63,814 nucleotides of DNA, taken from assembly GCF_001270495.1 (NCBI RefSeq), contig NZ_LGUR01000225.1:1-63814 (forward strand). The letters are read 5' to 3'. This document shows positions 18,394-30,063 of this stretch, in pieces (position 1 is the first letter of the stretch; the number at the start of each line of letters is the position of its first letter). The DNA is from Streptomyces viridochromogenes (GTDB lineage Bacteria; Actinomycetota; Actinomycetes; Streptomycetales; Streptomycetaceae). The position numbers were made by a program, and so were the translations under genes. A model generated the notes under the pieces. The model searched no databases. It saw nothing but the letters and a program-made list of their open reading frames with translations, and had not been told where the DNA came from.

Positions 18394-18421
18394 ACGTAAA
18401 CGATTGCGCAAGCGTTTACGT
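18394..18421. promoter_or_regulatory. LacI-type operator palindrome
   Basis: A 28-bp inverted repeat with a single mismatch, centred on TTGCGCAA and bounded by ACGTAAACG and CGTTTACGT. It lies 80 bp upstream of the LacI-family start and is the likely autoregulatory operator. Confidence 0.75.
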
Positions 18422-18501
18422 CCGGCGCCGAATGGGATACCTTCCCGGCCAGAAGGACCGCGGCGCGCCCAGGGAGGGCGCGGCACAGGGAGGGGATCGC
18501 G

Positions 18502-19551
18502 ATGGCAACCATGGCCGACGTCGCGCGGAACGCGGGCGTGTCTGTGGCGACCGTCTCCCATGTGCTGAACGGAACCCGGCCGGTGCTGCCGCACACCCGC
18601 CAGGCGGTCCTGGACGCCATGGACGAGCTGGGCTACACGCCCAACACCCTCGCCCGTTCCCTGGTGACATCCCGCACCCGGTCCATCGGGCTCGCGGTCT
18701 CGGCGATCAGCAACCCGTACTTCACGGAGATACTCCAAGGTGTCGAGGCCGGGGCCCTGGAGCACGGCTACAGCCTGCTCATCGCCGATCCGCACGACGA
18801 TCCGGAGCATGAACGCAAGGTCGTCCAGCTTCTGCACGAGCGCCGCGTGGACGGCATGATCGTCGCCCCCTCCGCCGACCCGCGCGAACTCATCGCCTAC
18901 CTCGGACGTCACAAGGTGCCCACCGTCCTCCTGGACCGCTTGGTCGACCTTCCGGCGGACGGCTCGATGCGGTTCGACCAGGTCTGCGCCGAAAGTGCCG
19001 GGCCCATGGCCCAGCTGGTCACCCATCTCGCCGGCCTCGGCCACCGTCGGATCGCCCTCGTCGCCGGCCTGCCGGGACTCAGCACCACCAGCGAGCGACT
19101 CACCGGATACCGGGACGGCCTGGCGACGGCCGGGCTCGTGTACGACGAGCGCCTCGTCGTACACGGCGACTCCGAGTCGGCCGGTGCCGAACAGGCCACC
19201 GCCGCGCTGCTGTCGCTCGCTTCGCCACCCACTGCTCTCGTCACCGCCAACAACGCGATGACCATCGGGGCCCTGCGCGCCCTGCGCGGCTGCGGCGCGT
19301 CCGTGCCCGACGACATCGCGTTGTGCTGCTTCGACGACTTCGCATGGGCCGACCTGTTCTCGCCGAGGCTCACCGCGATAGCCCAGCCCAGCAGGGACAT
19401 CGGCGCCGAGGCGGTCCGGATACTCCTGGATCGCCTCGGCGCACCGGACCGGCCCGCCCGGACCAAGCGGCTCCCCTGCACCTTCGTGCATCGCACCTCA
19501 TGTGGATGCCCCGAACAGCCCCTGACGTCCGTGAAAGGAACCGTCTCGTGA
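18502..19551 (+). CDS. LacI-family transcriptional regulator
   Basis: A sugar-responsive repressor of 349 residues. The N-terminal HTH is ATMADVARNAGVSVATVSHV followed by the hinge helix region PNTLARSLVTSRT. A periplasmic-binding-protein-like effector domain follows (about 60-335). GGAGGGG lies 6 nt before the ATG. It overlaps the downstream sugar kinase by 4 nt, so the pair is one operon controlled by the palindrome at 18394-18421. The effector is probably the kinase substrate or its phosphate. Confidence 0.93.
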   Translation: MATMADVARNAGVSVATVSHVLNGTRPVLPHTRQAVLDAMDELGYTPNTLARSLVTSRTRSIGLAVSAISNPYFTEILQGVEAGALEHGYSLLIADPHDDPEHERKVVQLLHERRVDGMIVAPSADPRELIAYLGRHKVPTVLLDRLVDLPADGSMRFDQVCAESAGPMAQLVTHLAGLGHRRIALVAGLPGLSTTSERLTGYRDGLATAGLVYDERLVVHGDSESAGAEQATAALLSLASPPTALVTANNAMTIGALRALRGCGASVPDDIALCCFDDFAWADLFSPRLTAIAQPSRDIGAEAVRILLDRLGAPDRPARTKRLPCTFVHRTSCGCPEQPLTSVKGTVS

Positions 19552-20459
19552 TCGTCGTCGCCGGTGAGGCCCTGATCGACCTGGTACCACAGGGCACGGG
19601 CGCCCTCGCGGGCCTGAAGCCGGCGCTCGGCGGTGGCCCCTACAACACCGCGGTGGCCCTCGGTCGGCTCGGCTCCCCCACCGCCTTCTGCTCCCGCACC
19701 TCCTACGACGCCTTCGGCGAGGCCCTGCTCGACGGGCTGCGGGAGGCCGGGGTGGACGTATCGGCCGTGCAGCGCGGTGCGGAGCCGACCACCCTCGCGG
19801 TCGCCACCATCGACGCGAACGGCTCGGCCGCCTACTCCTTCTATGTCGAGGGCACCGCCGACCGGCTCTTCGCGGCACCTTCGCAGCTGCCCTCGGCAGC
19901 CCGCGCGATTTCCTTCGGTACCTGCTCACTCGTCCTGGAACCGGGGGCGAGCGCGTATGAAGAGCTGATGCGGAGCGCGGCGGCGGCAGGGGTGTTCACC
20001 GCGCTCGACCCGAACATCCGAGCCGGGCTGATTCCCGACCCAGACGGGTACCGGGCCCGGTTCAAGAGCTGGCTTCCGTCGGTGTCGCTGCTCAAGCTCT
20101 CCGAGGAGGACGCTCTGTGGCTGGGCGGCACGCCGCGTGAGTGGCTGGCCGCGGGACCTGCGGCCGTGGTGATCACTCACGGCGGTGACGGGCTGACGGC
20201 CTTCACTCGGGACGGTGCCGTGCACTCCGTGCCGGGCGAGCAGGTGGCCGTCGTGGACACGATCGGTGCGGGCGACACCGTGAACGCGGCCCTGTTGCAC
20301 GGGCTGGCCGCCCAGGACGGCCTGTCCGCCGAGGCGCTCGTGGGACTGGGCGCCGACGGCTGGACACGGCTCCTGCGGTTCGCGGCGCGGGCTGCCGCGA
20401 TCACCTGTTCCCGGGCGGGCGCCGAGCCGCCGTACGCCTCCGAACTGGGGGACTTCTAG
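19548..20459 (+). CDS. PfkB-family sugar kinase (fructokinase-like)
   Basis: Phosphorylates a sugar with ATP in the cytoplasm. The 303-residue ribokinase/PfkB fold has the N-terminal glycine motif ALGGGPYNTAVALGRLG and the C-terminal signature DTIGAGDTVNAALLHGL, in which the Asp of GAGD is the catalytic base. The GTG at 19548 overlaps the lacI stop and follows AAAGGAA by 7 nt. Fructose is the likely substrate from overall resemblance, but this is inference. The transcript ends at the hairpin 20535-20579. Confidence 0.88.
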   Translation: MIVVAGEALIDLVPQGTGALAGLKPALGGGPYNTAVALGRLGSPTAFCSRTSYDAFGEALLDGLREAGVDVSAVQRGAEPTTLAVATIDANGSAAYSFYVEGTADRLFAAPSQLPSAARAISFGTCSLVLEPGASAYEELMRSAAAAGVFTALDPNIRAGLIPDPDGYRARFKSWLPSVSLLKLSEEDALWLGGTPREWLAAGPAAVVITHGGDGLTAFTRDGAVHSVPGEQVAVVDTIGAGDTVNAALLHGLAAQDGLSAEALVGLGADGWTRLLRFAARAAAITCSRAGAEPPYASELGDF

Positions 20460-20534
20460 GAGGCGTTCCGTTCCATTCCACTCTTGAGCAGTCAAGGTTC
20501 GTCACTGCCGCAGCAATCGGGCAGCTGATGATCC

Positions 20535-20579
20535 AACGTGCGGCGCCCCGCGGTGAGTTCCCGCGGGGCGCCGCACGTT
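20535..20579. terminator. Bidirectional terminator between sugar kinase and uvrA
   Basis: A perfect 19-bp inverted repeat (20535-20553 with 20561-20579), 7-nt loop, between convergent genes. It can serve both strands. Confidence 0.88.
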
Positions 20580-20621
20580 TCTGGATCTGTTCGGACTAGT
20601 AGCCCGCAGGGCTCGCGGGCC

Positions 20622-23678
<3,057 letters not shown>

Positions 23679-23760
23679 GCCGGTCCGCACCTTTCTTGAG
23701 AGAAGTGACAGGGGGCGAGGCCCCCGTGTGTTCTCGGATTCGAGGCCCCCGTGCTTTCTC

Positions 23761-23783
23761 AGACTAGGGGGAGCCACTGACAA
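23761..23783 (-). promoter_or_regulatory. RecA-NDp/PafBC-type promoter of uvrA
   Basis: Minus strand TTGTCAGTG (23783-23775), 8 nt, TAGTCT (23766-23761). It is an exact match to the DNA-damage consensus, 83 bp before the uvrA GTG. Confidence 0.8.
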
Positions 23784-23927
23784 CGCCGGTCGGATTCCGC
23801 GATGCATAACAATCCGCGGCCATCCAGCATGCCCGACGCCACGAACGACCCTATAGCACGCGCATTCGATTTACGGCACTCGTTCACCACCTTCACCCAA
23901 AGGTGTGGCGGGGCTAATGTCAGCACC

Positions 23928-24614
23928 ATGATTGATCACGCTCGTGACCTGGTGTCTGTACGTGAAGCTACCGATCGGCTGCTCACCGCAGCAGCCAAGC
24001 TGGACAACGCGTCGGTGACCGAGCCGTCACGGCTTCCCGGCTGGAGCCGCGGCCACGTGCTCGCCCATCTTGCCCGCAACGCGGACGCTCTGGTCAACGT
24101 CCTCGAAGGACGCCCGATGTACGTCTCCGCCAAGGCCCGGGACGCCGACATCGAGCGGGACGCCCCACGCCCCCTCGACGTCCACCTCACGGACGTGCGC
24201 GAGAGCGCGGCCCGTTTCCAGGAGGCGGGAGCGACGCCCGCGGACTGGTCCCGCACCGTGGAGCTGCGCAACGGCGTCACCGACGCTGCGGCCCGGGTGC
24301 CGTTCCGACGGTGGGTCGAGTTGGAGCTGCACCATGTGGATCTCGGAATCGGATACGAGCTGGAGGACGTGCCGGCGGAGTTCGTGGAGCGGGAGATCGA
24401 CTTCCTCACGGATCGGTTCACCGGACACCCGGATGTGCCGTCGTCCCGTCTGACGGACGGCACGCGCGCGTGGAGCACGGGCCGGAAGGCGGGTGCCCCC
24501 GAGGTCACCGTCCAAGGTTCCGCACCCGACCTGCTCGGCTGGCTCGCCGGGCGCCGCGACGGGGCAGGGCTGACCGTGGAAGACGGCACGCTGCCGTCAC
24601 TTCCCCCGTTGTAG
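23928..24614 (+). CDS. Maleylpyruvate isomerase family, mycothiol-dependent type
   Basis: A 228-residue DinB-like four-helix-bundle protein of the mycothiol-dependent maleylpyruvate isomerase family. Family hallmarks are visible: LPGWSRGHVLAHLARNADAL near residue 40 and a metal-binding His pair in VELELHHVDLG. The exact substrate in this subgroup is unknown; it may transfer or remove mycothiol conjugates. The ATG at 23928 is chosen because family similarity begins there; the ribosome site is weak. It is divergent from uvrA across a 249-bp gap. Confidence 0.85.
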   Translation: MIDHARDLVSVREATDRLLTAAAKLDNASVTEPSRLPGWSRGHVLAHLARNADALVNVLEGRPMYVSAKARDADIERDAPRPLDVHLTDVRESAARFQEAGATPADWSRTVELRNGVTDAAARVPFRRWVELELHHVDLGIGYELEDVPAEFVEREIDFLTDRFTGHPDVPSSRLTDGTRAWSTGRKAGAPEVTVQGSAPDLLGWLAGRRDGAGLTVEDGTLPSLPPL

Positions 24615-24697
24615 TCACCGGACCGTCGCCTGGGTCGTTCCGGCCGCGGCAGCGCCTGGACGGCACCTGGGGCGCTCTGCCGCTATAGGCTGCCGAC

Positions 24698-25354
24698 ATG
24701 ACGTACAGCGGACAGGTGACGGTCGGTGGCCCCGCCGACGTGCACGAGCTCAAGGACCTGATGATCACCAAGATCGCGGTCGGCCCGATGAACAACAACG
24801 CCTACCTGCTGCGCTGCCGGGCCACGGACGAGCAACTGCTGATCGACGCCGCCAACGACGCGGACACGCTGATCGGCATGATCGGTGACGACGGCATCGC
24901 GTCCGTCGTCACCACGCACCAGCACGGCGACCACTGGCAGGCCCTCGCCGCGGTCGTCGAGGCCACTGGCGCGCGCACGTACGCCGGCCGGGACGACGCC
25001 GACGGCATCCCGGTGCCGACCGACGTCCTGGTCGACGATGGCGACACCATCCGGGTGGGACACGTGGAGCTGACCGCGCGCCATCTGGTCGGGCACACGC
25101 CCGGCTCCATCGCCCTCGTCTACGACGACCCGCACGGGCATCCCCATGTGTTCACCGGGGACTGTCTGTTCCCGGGCGGCGTGGGCAACACCCGCAAGGA
25201 CCCGAAGGCGTTCGCCAGTCTGATCCACGACGTCGAGACGAAGATCTTCGACGCCCTGCCGGACGAGACATGGGTCTACCCGGGACACGGCAACGACACG
25301 TCGCTGGGCGCGGAGCGGCCGCATCTGCCGGAGTGGCACGCGCGGGGCTGGTGA
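24698..25354 (+). CDS. Metallo-beta-lactamase fold hydrolase (glyoxalase II-like)
   Basis: A 218-residue zinc hydrolase. The metal motif is THQHGDH (His74, His76, Asp78, His79), with further ligands in GHTPGS, GDCLF and YPGHGND. The fold and motif order match glyoxalase II-like and persulfide-dioxygenase-like enzymes; the substrate is unassigned. A TATAGGCT element ends 6 nt before the ATG, so the mRNA may be leaderless. Its position next to a mycothiol-dependent enzyme suggests thiol-conjugate or aldehyde detoxification (inference). The 3' end has spawned a 28-bp tandem repeat. Confidence 0.88.
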   Translation: MTYSGQVTVGGPADVHELKDLMITKIAVGPMNNNAYLLRCRATDEQLLIDAANDADTLIGMIGDDGIASVVTTHQHGDHWQALAAVVEATGARTYAGRDDADGIPVPTDVLVDDGDTIRVGHVELTARHLVGHTPGSIALVYDDPHGHPHVFTGDCLFPGGVGNTRKDPKAFASLIHDVETKIFDALPDETWVYPGHGNDTSLGAERPHLPEWHARGW

Positions 25355-25419
25355 CCGCGGGGCTGGTGACCACAGCCCTGAACCGCGGGGCTGGTGACCA
25401 CAGCCCTGAACCGCGGGGC
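25355..25419. repeat. 28-bp tandem repeat, 2.3 copies
   Basis: The unit (CCGCGGGGCTGGTGACC then ACAGCCCTGAA) occurs at 25355-25382 and 25383-25410, with a partial third to 25419. The unit begins like the last codons of the upstream hydrolase gene (GCGGGGCTGGTGAC at 25342-25355), so it probably arose by slippage from the gene end. Confidence 0.9.
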
Positions 25420-25501
25420 CGTTCAGGCGGAGCCGGTGAATTGCGGGACCGGCGACCATGCGCGCCATGCGCGCCCCGCGCACGCACCCCGGTACGCACC
25501 C

Positions 25502-25520
25502 CGTGTGAACCCTTCACACG
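25502..25520. promoter_or_regulatory. Inverted repeat, operator-like
   Basis: CGTGTGAA, CCC, TTCACACG: a perfect 8-bp inverted repeat with a 3-nt centre in the 406-bp gap before the ABC-transporter operon. It may be a regulator site or a small hairpin; no regulator is known. Confidence 0.4.
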
Positions 25521-25609
25521 CGCCGGTGCCATGCGCGCGCTCCCCGCGTGCGTAGTTGCGCAGTCAACTGGAAGCAGCCCCGCACAGGATGACGGCTCCT
25601 GAGCGGTAC

Positions 25610-25650
25610 GGGCCGCCGGCCTCTTCATCCCCGCCCTCGGCCGGCGGCCC
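25610..25650. terminator. Hairpin before the ABC transporter operon
   Basis: GGGCCGCCGGC (25610-25620) pairs with GCCGGCGGCCC (25640-25650), loop 19 nt. It may end the hydrolase transcript or form part of the leader. Confidence 0.45.
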
Positions 25651-25760
25651 CGGCGGCTGCCGGGGCAAGTGTTCACAAGAACGCAACGCTCGTTCCCACT
25701 ATGCGGAAAAAGACCGTCGTGACCTCGACAAACACGACGGCGTCCTGTCAATCTCCCGCC

Positions 25761-26645
25761 ATGCCTCTTGCCCCCCGCGCGCTGCGCCACGCCGTCGCCT
25801 TCGCCACGACAGCCCTGCTCACCACCGCTCTCGGCTGTGCTCCACAGCCGGAGCAGAAGGCCGCCGACACACCGTCGGGGTCGGCCGGGAACACCTGCGC
25901 CAAGGGCGAGTTGGCCACCGAGACCCCCGGCAAGCTGACCATCGCCACCGACGAACCGGCGTACGAGCCCTGGTTCAAGGACGACGAACCGGCCAACGGC
26001 AAGGGCTTCGAGTCGGCGGTCGCGTACGCCGTGGCGAAGCAGCTCGGCTATGACAAGAGCGCCGTCGTCTGGCAGAGCGTGCCGTTCAACAAGGCCTTCG
26101 CACCCGGTGAGAAGACCTTCGACTTCGACATCAACCAGGTGTCGATCAGCGACGAGCGCAAGAAGGCCGTGGACTTCTCCTCCGGCTACTACGACGTCCG
26201 CCAGGCCGTCATCGCGCTGAAGGACAGCAAGGCGGCCAAGGCGAAGAGCATCGCGGACCTGAGGGGCCTCAAGCTCGGCGCCCAGGTCGGCACCACCAGC
26301 CTCGGTTACATCGACGACGTGGTGAAGCCGACGCAGGAGGCCGCCGCGTACGCCAAGAACGACCAGGCCAAGTCCGCGCTGAAGAACGGCCAGGTCGACG
26401 CCATCGTCGTCGACCTGCCGACCGCCTTCTACATCACCGCGGCCGAGGTGACGGACGCGACGATCGTCGGGCAGTTCGAGAACCAGGGCGGCGCCGCGGA
26501 GCAGTTCGGGCTCGTACTGGACAAGGGCAGCGCGCTCACCACGTGCGTGACGGACGCCGTGGACACCCTGCGCGAGGACGGCACCCTCGCCGAGCTCGAG
26601 CAGCAGTGGCTGTCGGACGCCGTCGACGCACCGGTGCTCAAGTGA
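25761..26645 (+). CDS. Amino-acid ABC transporter, substrate-binding lipoprotein
   Basis: The extracellular binding component of a polar amino-acid uptake system. From the ATG at 25761 the 294-residue protein has a lipoprotein signal (hydrophobic stretch then TTALGC lipobox), then a SBP_bac_3 fold (GKLTIATDEPAYEPW, DINQVSISDERKKAVDFS, LGAQVGTTS). An in-frame ATG at 25701 would add 20 residues; neither has a clear ribosome site. It starts a three-gene operon with permease and ATPase, each overlapping the next by 4 nt. The specificity is not determined. Confidence 0.9.
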   Translation: MPLAPRALRHAVAFATTALLTTALGCAPQPEQKAADTPSGSAGNTCAKGELATETPGKLTIATDEPAYEPWFKDDEPANGKGFESAVAYAVAKQLGYDKSAVVWQSVPFNKAFAPGEKTFDFDINQVSISDERKKAVDFSSGYYDVRQAVIALKDSKAAKAKSIADLRGLKLGAQVGTTSLGYIDDVVKPTQEAAAYAKNDQAKSALKNGQVDAIVVDLPTAFYITAAEVTDATIVGQFENQGGAAEQFGLVLDKGSALTTCVTDAVDTLREDGTLAELEQQWLSDAVDAPVLK

Positions 26646-27559
26646 CGGTCACCAAGGAGGAGTCCGGCCACGAGGGCGCGGACGACCACGGAGGCATGTC
26701 CGGTGAGGGTGACGGATACGTCCCCTCGCAGCGACGTCTCGACCGCGAGCGCCACAAGCGGGCACGCGCGCGCCGCGCCACGGCGATCGCGGCCCTCTCC
26801 ACCCTGGTCACGGTCGTCGTCCTCTACCTGGTCGTGGTCAACGCACCGGGCTGGCCGCGCACCAAGGAGACGTTCTTCAACGGGGAGTATGCGCGCGAGG
26901 CGTTCCCCAAGGTCCTCGAAGGGCTCTGGCTCAACGTCCGGCTGCTGCTGATCTGCGGTGCGGCCGTGCTGGTCCTCGGGATGCTGATCGCCATCGCGCG
27001 TACGCTGCGCGGCCCGGTGTTCTTCCCGCTACGGGCGCTGGCGGCGGCCTACACGGACTTCTTCCGGGGACTTCCGCTCATCATTAACCTCATGATCGTC
27101 GTCCTCGGCGTTCCCGCGCTGCGGCTGCAGGGCGTGACCGTCGACCCGGTACTGCTGGGCGGGACGGCGCTCACGTTGACGTACTCGGCGTACGTCGCCG
27201 AGGTGTTCCGCGCGGGCATCGAGTCCGTCCACCCCTCGCAGCGCGCCGCGGCCCGCTCCCTCGGCCTCACCAACCGGCAGGCCCTGCGGCACGTCGTCCT
27301 GCCCCAGGCGGTTCGCCGTCAGGTGCCGCCCCTCCTGAACGACCTGGTGTCGCTGCAGAAGGACACCGGTCTGGTCTCCATCGGCGGTGCGGTGGACGCC
27401 GTACGGGCGGCGGACATCATCGTGGGCCGCAGCCTCAACTACACGCCGTACATCGTGGCGGGCCTGGTCTTCGTGGCGCTGACCATCCCGATGACCCGCT
27501 TCACGGACTGGGTGACGGCCCGGATGGACCGTCGGCGCGCCCAAGGAGGAGCCCTGTGA
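26642..27559 (+). CDS. Amino-acid ABC transporter permease
   Basis: The membrane component of the polar amino-acid importer. The 305-residue protein has an unusually long charged N-terminal tail of about 50 residues (with RRLDRERHKRARARRA), then about 5 membrane segments and the EAA loop SLGLTNRQALRHVVLPQAVR. The GTG at 26642 overlaps the binding-protein stop (GTGA), which supports coupling; an ATG at 26696 is an alternative. It overlaps the ATPase gene by 4 nt. Confidence 0.9.
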   Translation: MTVTKEESGHEGADDHGGMSGEGDGYVPSQRRLDRERHKRARARRATAIAALSTLVTVVVLYLVVVNAPGWPRTKETFFNGEYAREAFPKVLEGLWLNVRLLLICGAAVLVLGMLIAIARTLRGPVFFPLRALAAAYTDFFRGLPLIINLMIVVLGVPALRLQGVTVDPVLLGGTALTLTYSAYVAEVFRAGIESVHPSQRAAARSLGLTNRQALRHVVLPQAVRRQVPPLLNDLVSLQKDTGLVSIGGAVDAVRAADIIVGRSLNYTPYIVAGLVFVALTIPMTRFTDWVTARMDRRRAQGGAL

Positions 27560-28323
27560 GCGAGGCAGCTGTGAACGACGCACCGGTGCTGCGGATGGAG
27601 TCCGTCCGCAAGACCTTCGGCGGCTCGGTCGTACTGCGGGACGTGGACCTGGAGGTCGCACCGCACACGGTGACCGCGCTGATCGGCGCCTCCGGCTCCG
27701 GCAAGTCCACGCTGCTGCGGTGCGCGAACCTCCTGGAGGACATCGACGACGGCGCCATCTGGCTGGACGGCGAGGAGATCACCGATCCGCGCGTCGACCA
27801 GGACGCCGTACGGCGCCGCATCGGCGTGGTTTTCCAGGCGTACAACCTCTTCCCGCACATGACGGTCCTGGAGAACATCACCCTGGCCCCGCGCCGCGTG
27901 CACGGCGTGTCCCGGTCGGAGGCCGAGGCACGCGCGCGTGAGCTGCTGGAGCGGCTCGGGCTGGCCGAGAAGGCGGGCGAGTACCCCGACCGGCTGAGCG
28001 GAGGCCAGCAGCAGCGGGTCGCGATCGTGCGCGCCCTGGCCGTACGTCCCCGGCTGCTGCTGCTCGACGAGGTCACCGCCGCCCTCGACCCGGAACTCGT
28101 GGGCGAAGTCCTCACCGTCGTCCGCGACTTGAAGTCGGACGGACTGACGATGGTTCTGGCGACCCACGAGATGGAGTTCGCGCGCGAGGTCGCCGATCAG
28201 GTTTGTTTTCTGGACGGAGGGGTGGTGCTGGAGCGCGGTACGGCCGAGCGGATCTTCGGGGATCCGCAGCAGGAACGCACACGGCGCTTCCTGCGGCGGA
28301 TCGTGGAGGCGGGGCGCCTGTAA
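27556..28323 (+). CDS. Amino-acid ABC transporter ATP-binding protein
   Basis: The 255-residue ATPase of the importer. Walker A GASGSGKST near residue 44, Q-loop VFQAYNLFPHMTV, signature LSGGQQQRVAIVRAL, Walker B LLLLDEVTAALDP (with Val where many have Pro-Thr-Ser) and switch His in ATHEMEFA. AAGGAGG precedes the GTG. It is the last gene of the operon; the terminator stem includes the stop codon. Confidence 0.95.
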   Translation: MSEAAVNDAPVLRMESVRKTFGGSVVLRDVDLEVAPHTVTALIGASGSGKSTLLRCANLLEDIDDGAIWLDGEEITDPRVDQDAVRRRIGVVFQAYNLFPHMTVLENITLAPRRVHGVSRSEAEARARELLERLGLAEKAGEYPDRLSGGQQQRVAIVRALAVRPRLLLLDEVTAALDPELVGEVLTVVRDLKSDGLTMVLATHEMEFAREVADQVCFLDGGVVLERGTAERIFGDPQQERTRRFLRRIVEAGRL

Positions 28324-28357
28324 GGACCGCCCGCCATGGTGGGGCGGTCCTTACAGG
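28317..28357. terminator. Bidirectional terminator between ABC operon and aroQ
   Basis: A perfect 16-bp inverted repeat (28317-28332 with 28342-28357), 9-nt loop, overlapping the stop codon of the ATPase gene and lying downstream of convergent aroQ. Confidence 0.85.
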
Positions 28358-28376
28358 TCAGTCCCTCACAACCAGG

Positions 28377-28850
28377 TCAGGTGTCCGCCTGTCCCGTCCC
28401 CGCCAGCGCCGCGACCCGCTCCACTCCGAACGCGTACCCCTGCACACCGCACCCCGCGATGACCCCGTCGGCGCGCAGGGAGACGTACGAGTGGTGCCGG
28501 AACGACTCACGCTTGTGGATGTTGGAGATGTGGACCTCCAACACAGGAAGTCCGTCACAGGTGTTGAGCGCATCCAGGATCGCCACCGAGGTGTGCGAGT
28601 AGGCGCCGGGATTGATCACGATCCCGCAGTGGTTCAGCCGTGCCTCGTGGATCCAGTCGACCAATTCACCCTCGTGGTTGGACTGCCGGAAGTCGATCGT
28701 GCCGCCGTGCGCGGCCGCCGCCTTGGCGCACAGGGCCTCCACGTCGGCCAGCGTCTCGGAGCCGTAGATCTCCGGCTGGCGCTGGCCGAGCAGGTTCAGG
28801 TTGGGGCCGTTGAGGATCATGATCGGGGCGTTGGCCAGGGTGCGGGGCAC
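28377..28850 (-). CDS. aroQ: 3-Dehydroquinate dehydratase, type II
   Basis: Converts 3-dehydroquinate to 3-dehydroshikimate in the shikimate pathway. The 157-residue length and motifs match the dodecameric type II enzyme: [19 protein letters not shown] (catalytic Arg and Tyr), [17 protein letters not shown], and [18 protein letters not shown] (catalytic His and substrate Arg). The ATG at 28850 follows GGAGGAACC. It stands alone, not with other aro genes. A Streptomyces genome may carry more than one aroQ, so a catabolic role is possible. Confidence 0.95.
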   Translation of the reverse strand: MPRTLANAPIMILNGPNLNLLGQRQPEIYGSETLADVEALCAKAAAAHGGTIDFRQSNHEGELVDWIHEARLNHCGIVINPGAYSHTSVAILDALNTCDGLPVLEVHISNIHKRESFRHHSYVSLRADGVIAGCGVQGYAFGVERVAALAGTGQADT

Positions 28851-28954
28851 GGTTCCTCCGGTCCGTTCGGGGGTCGGGCGGTCCGTCGATGACCGCTGCT
28901 CAGCCCCGGTTTATCACGGTGCGTGAGTCGCACCGTGCGTCATACCCTCCCGGC

Positions 28955-30001
28955 ATGACCATGATCTCGTACCCTCCCAAGCCCTCCCCGGGCGACCGCG
29001 TCGCCGTCATCTCGCCCGGCTCGGGCCTGCCGGGGCTCTTCCCGCGCCCCTTCGAACTGGGCCTGGAGCGGCTGCGCAAGGACTTCGAGCTCGAACCGGT
29101 CGAGTATCCGGCGACCCGCAAGATGGGCTCGACACCGCAGGAACGAGCCGACGACATCCACGCCGCGTTCGCCGATCCGGACATCAAGGCGGTCATGGCG
29201 TCCATCGGCGGCGACGATCAGATCACCGTGCTGCCGCTGCTGGACCGCGAGTTGATCCGGGCGAACCCGAAGCCGTTCTTCGGGATGAGCGACAACACGA
29301 ACCTGCTCATGTTTCTGCGTAATACCGGAATCGTCGCCTACCACGGCGCGACCGTGATGTGCGAGCTGGGCCGCCCCGGTGCCATGAACCCGCAGACCGC
29401 CGAATCGCTGCGAGCCGCTCTGTTCACCTCCGGCGAGTACGAGCTCAGGCCGGCCGAGCGCTGGAACGACATCAGCCGCGACTGGGCCGACCCGGCGACC
29501 TTCGACGAGGAGCCCGCGATGCGACCCGCCGAGGGTTGGACGTGGGTGAACGCCGATCGGGTGGTGGAAGGCCGCAGTTGGGGCGGTTGTCTGGAGATCG
29601 TCGGCTGGCTCCTGATGGCCGACCGCGAGATCGCGCGCGACCCGGCGGAGTACGACGGCGGAGTGCTGCTCCTGGAGACGTCGGAGGAGCTGCCGAGCGC
29701 CAACGAGGTCTTCTGGACCCTCCGGAACATGGGCGAGCGCGGGCTGCTCCAGCGCTTCTCGGCGCTGCTGATGGGCCGTGCGCGGACGTGGTCCTTCGAG
29801 CGCCCCAACGGCCCGGAGGAGGCCGCTCGTTACGCCGCCGAGCAGCGCGAGGCCGTCCTGCGCGCCATGCGTGCTTACGCCCCCGACACCACGATCGTCT
29901 TCGATGTGGACCTCGGGCACACCGACCCGCAACTGGTGATCCCTTACGGCGGCATCGTGCGCGTCGACGGTCCCGCCCGGCGCATCACCGTCACGTACTG
30001 A
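28955..30001 (+). CDS. S66-family LD-carboxypeptidase-like peptidase
   Basis: A 348-residue serine peptidase of family S66, which includes murein LD-carboxypeptidase and the microcin C immunity protein MccF. The nucleophile Ser lies in GMSDNTNLL (near residue 111), with the Glu and His expected in LLLETSEELPS and LGHTDPQ. The ATG at 28955 is 6 nt after TACCCT, so a leaderless mRNA is possible; a GTG-extended frame upstream lacks similarity. The length and loop suggest the MccF-like branch rather than cell-wall recycling, but this is uncertain. Confidence 0.85.
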   Translation: MTMISYPPKPSPGDRVAVISPGSGLPGLFPRPFELGLERLRKDFELEPVEYPATRKMGSTPQERADDIHAAFADPDIKAVMASIGGDDQITVLPLLDRELIRANPKPFFGMSDNTNLLMFLRNTGIVAYHGATVMCELGRPGAMNPQTAESLRAALFTSGEYELRPAERWNDISRDWADPATFDEEPAMRPAEGWTWVNADRVVEGRSWGGCLEIVGWLLMADREIARDPAEYDGGVLLLETSEELPSANEVFWTLRNMGERGLLQRFSALLMGRARTWSFERPNGPEEAARYAAEQREAVLRAMRAYAPDTTIVFDVDLGHTDPQLVIPYGGIVRVDGPARRITVTY

Positions 30002-30063
30002 CAGGGGCCGACCGCTCCCGCGCGCCCCCGTAACCCCCGATCACCGTGGGTAGTTGACGCGGC

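Noticed and set aside
23679..23927. Possible LexA box upstream of uvrA (TCGAATGCGCGTGCTA-like)
   Set aside because: Only the left half resembles TCGAAC; the right half lacks the required GTTYGA. The PafBC-type promoter explains regulation better.
30001..30063. Further RecA-NDp-like match (TGTCAGTA on the minus strand)
   Set aside because: It has no TAnnnT at the correct spacing and points away from any gene start.
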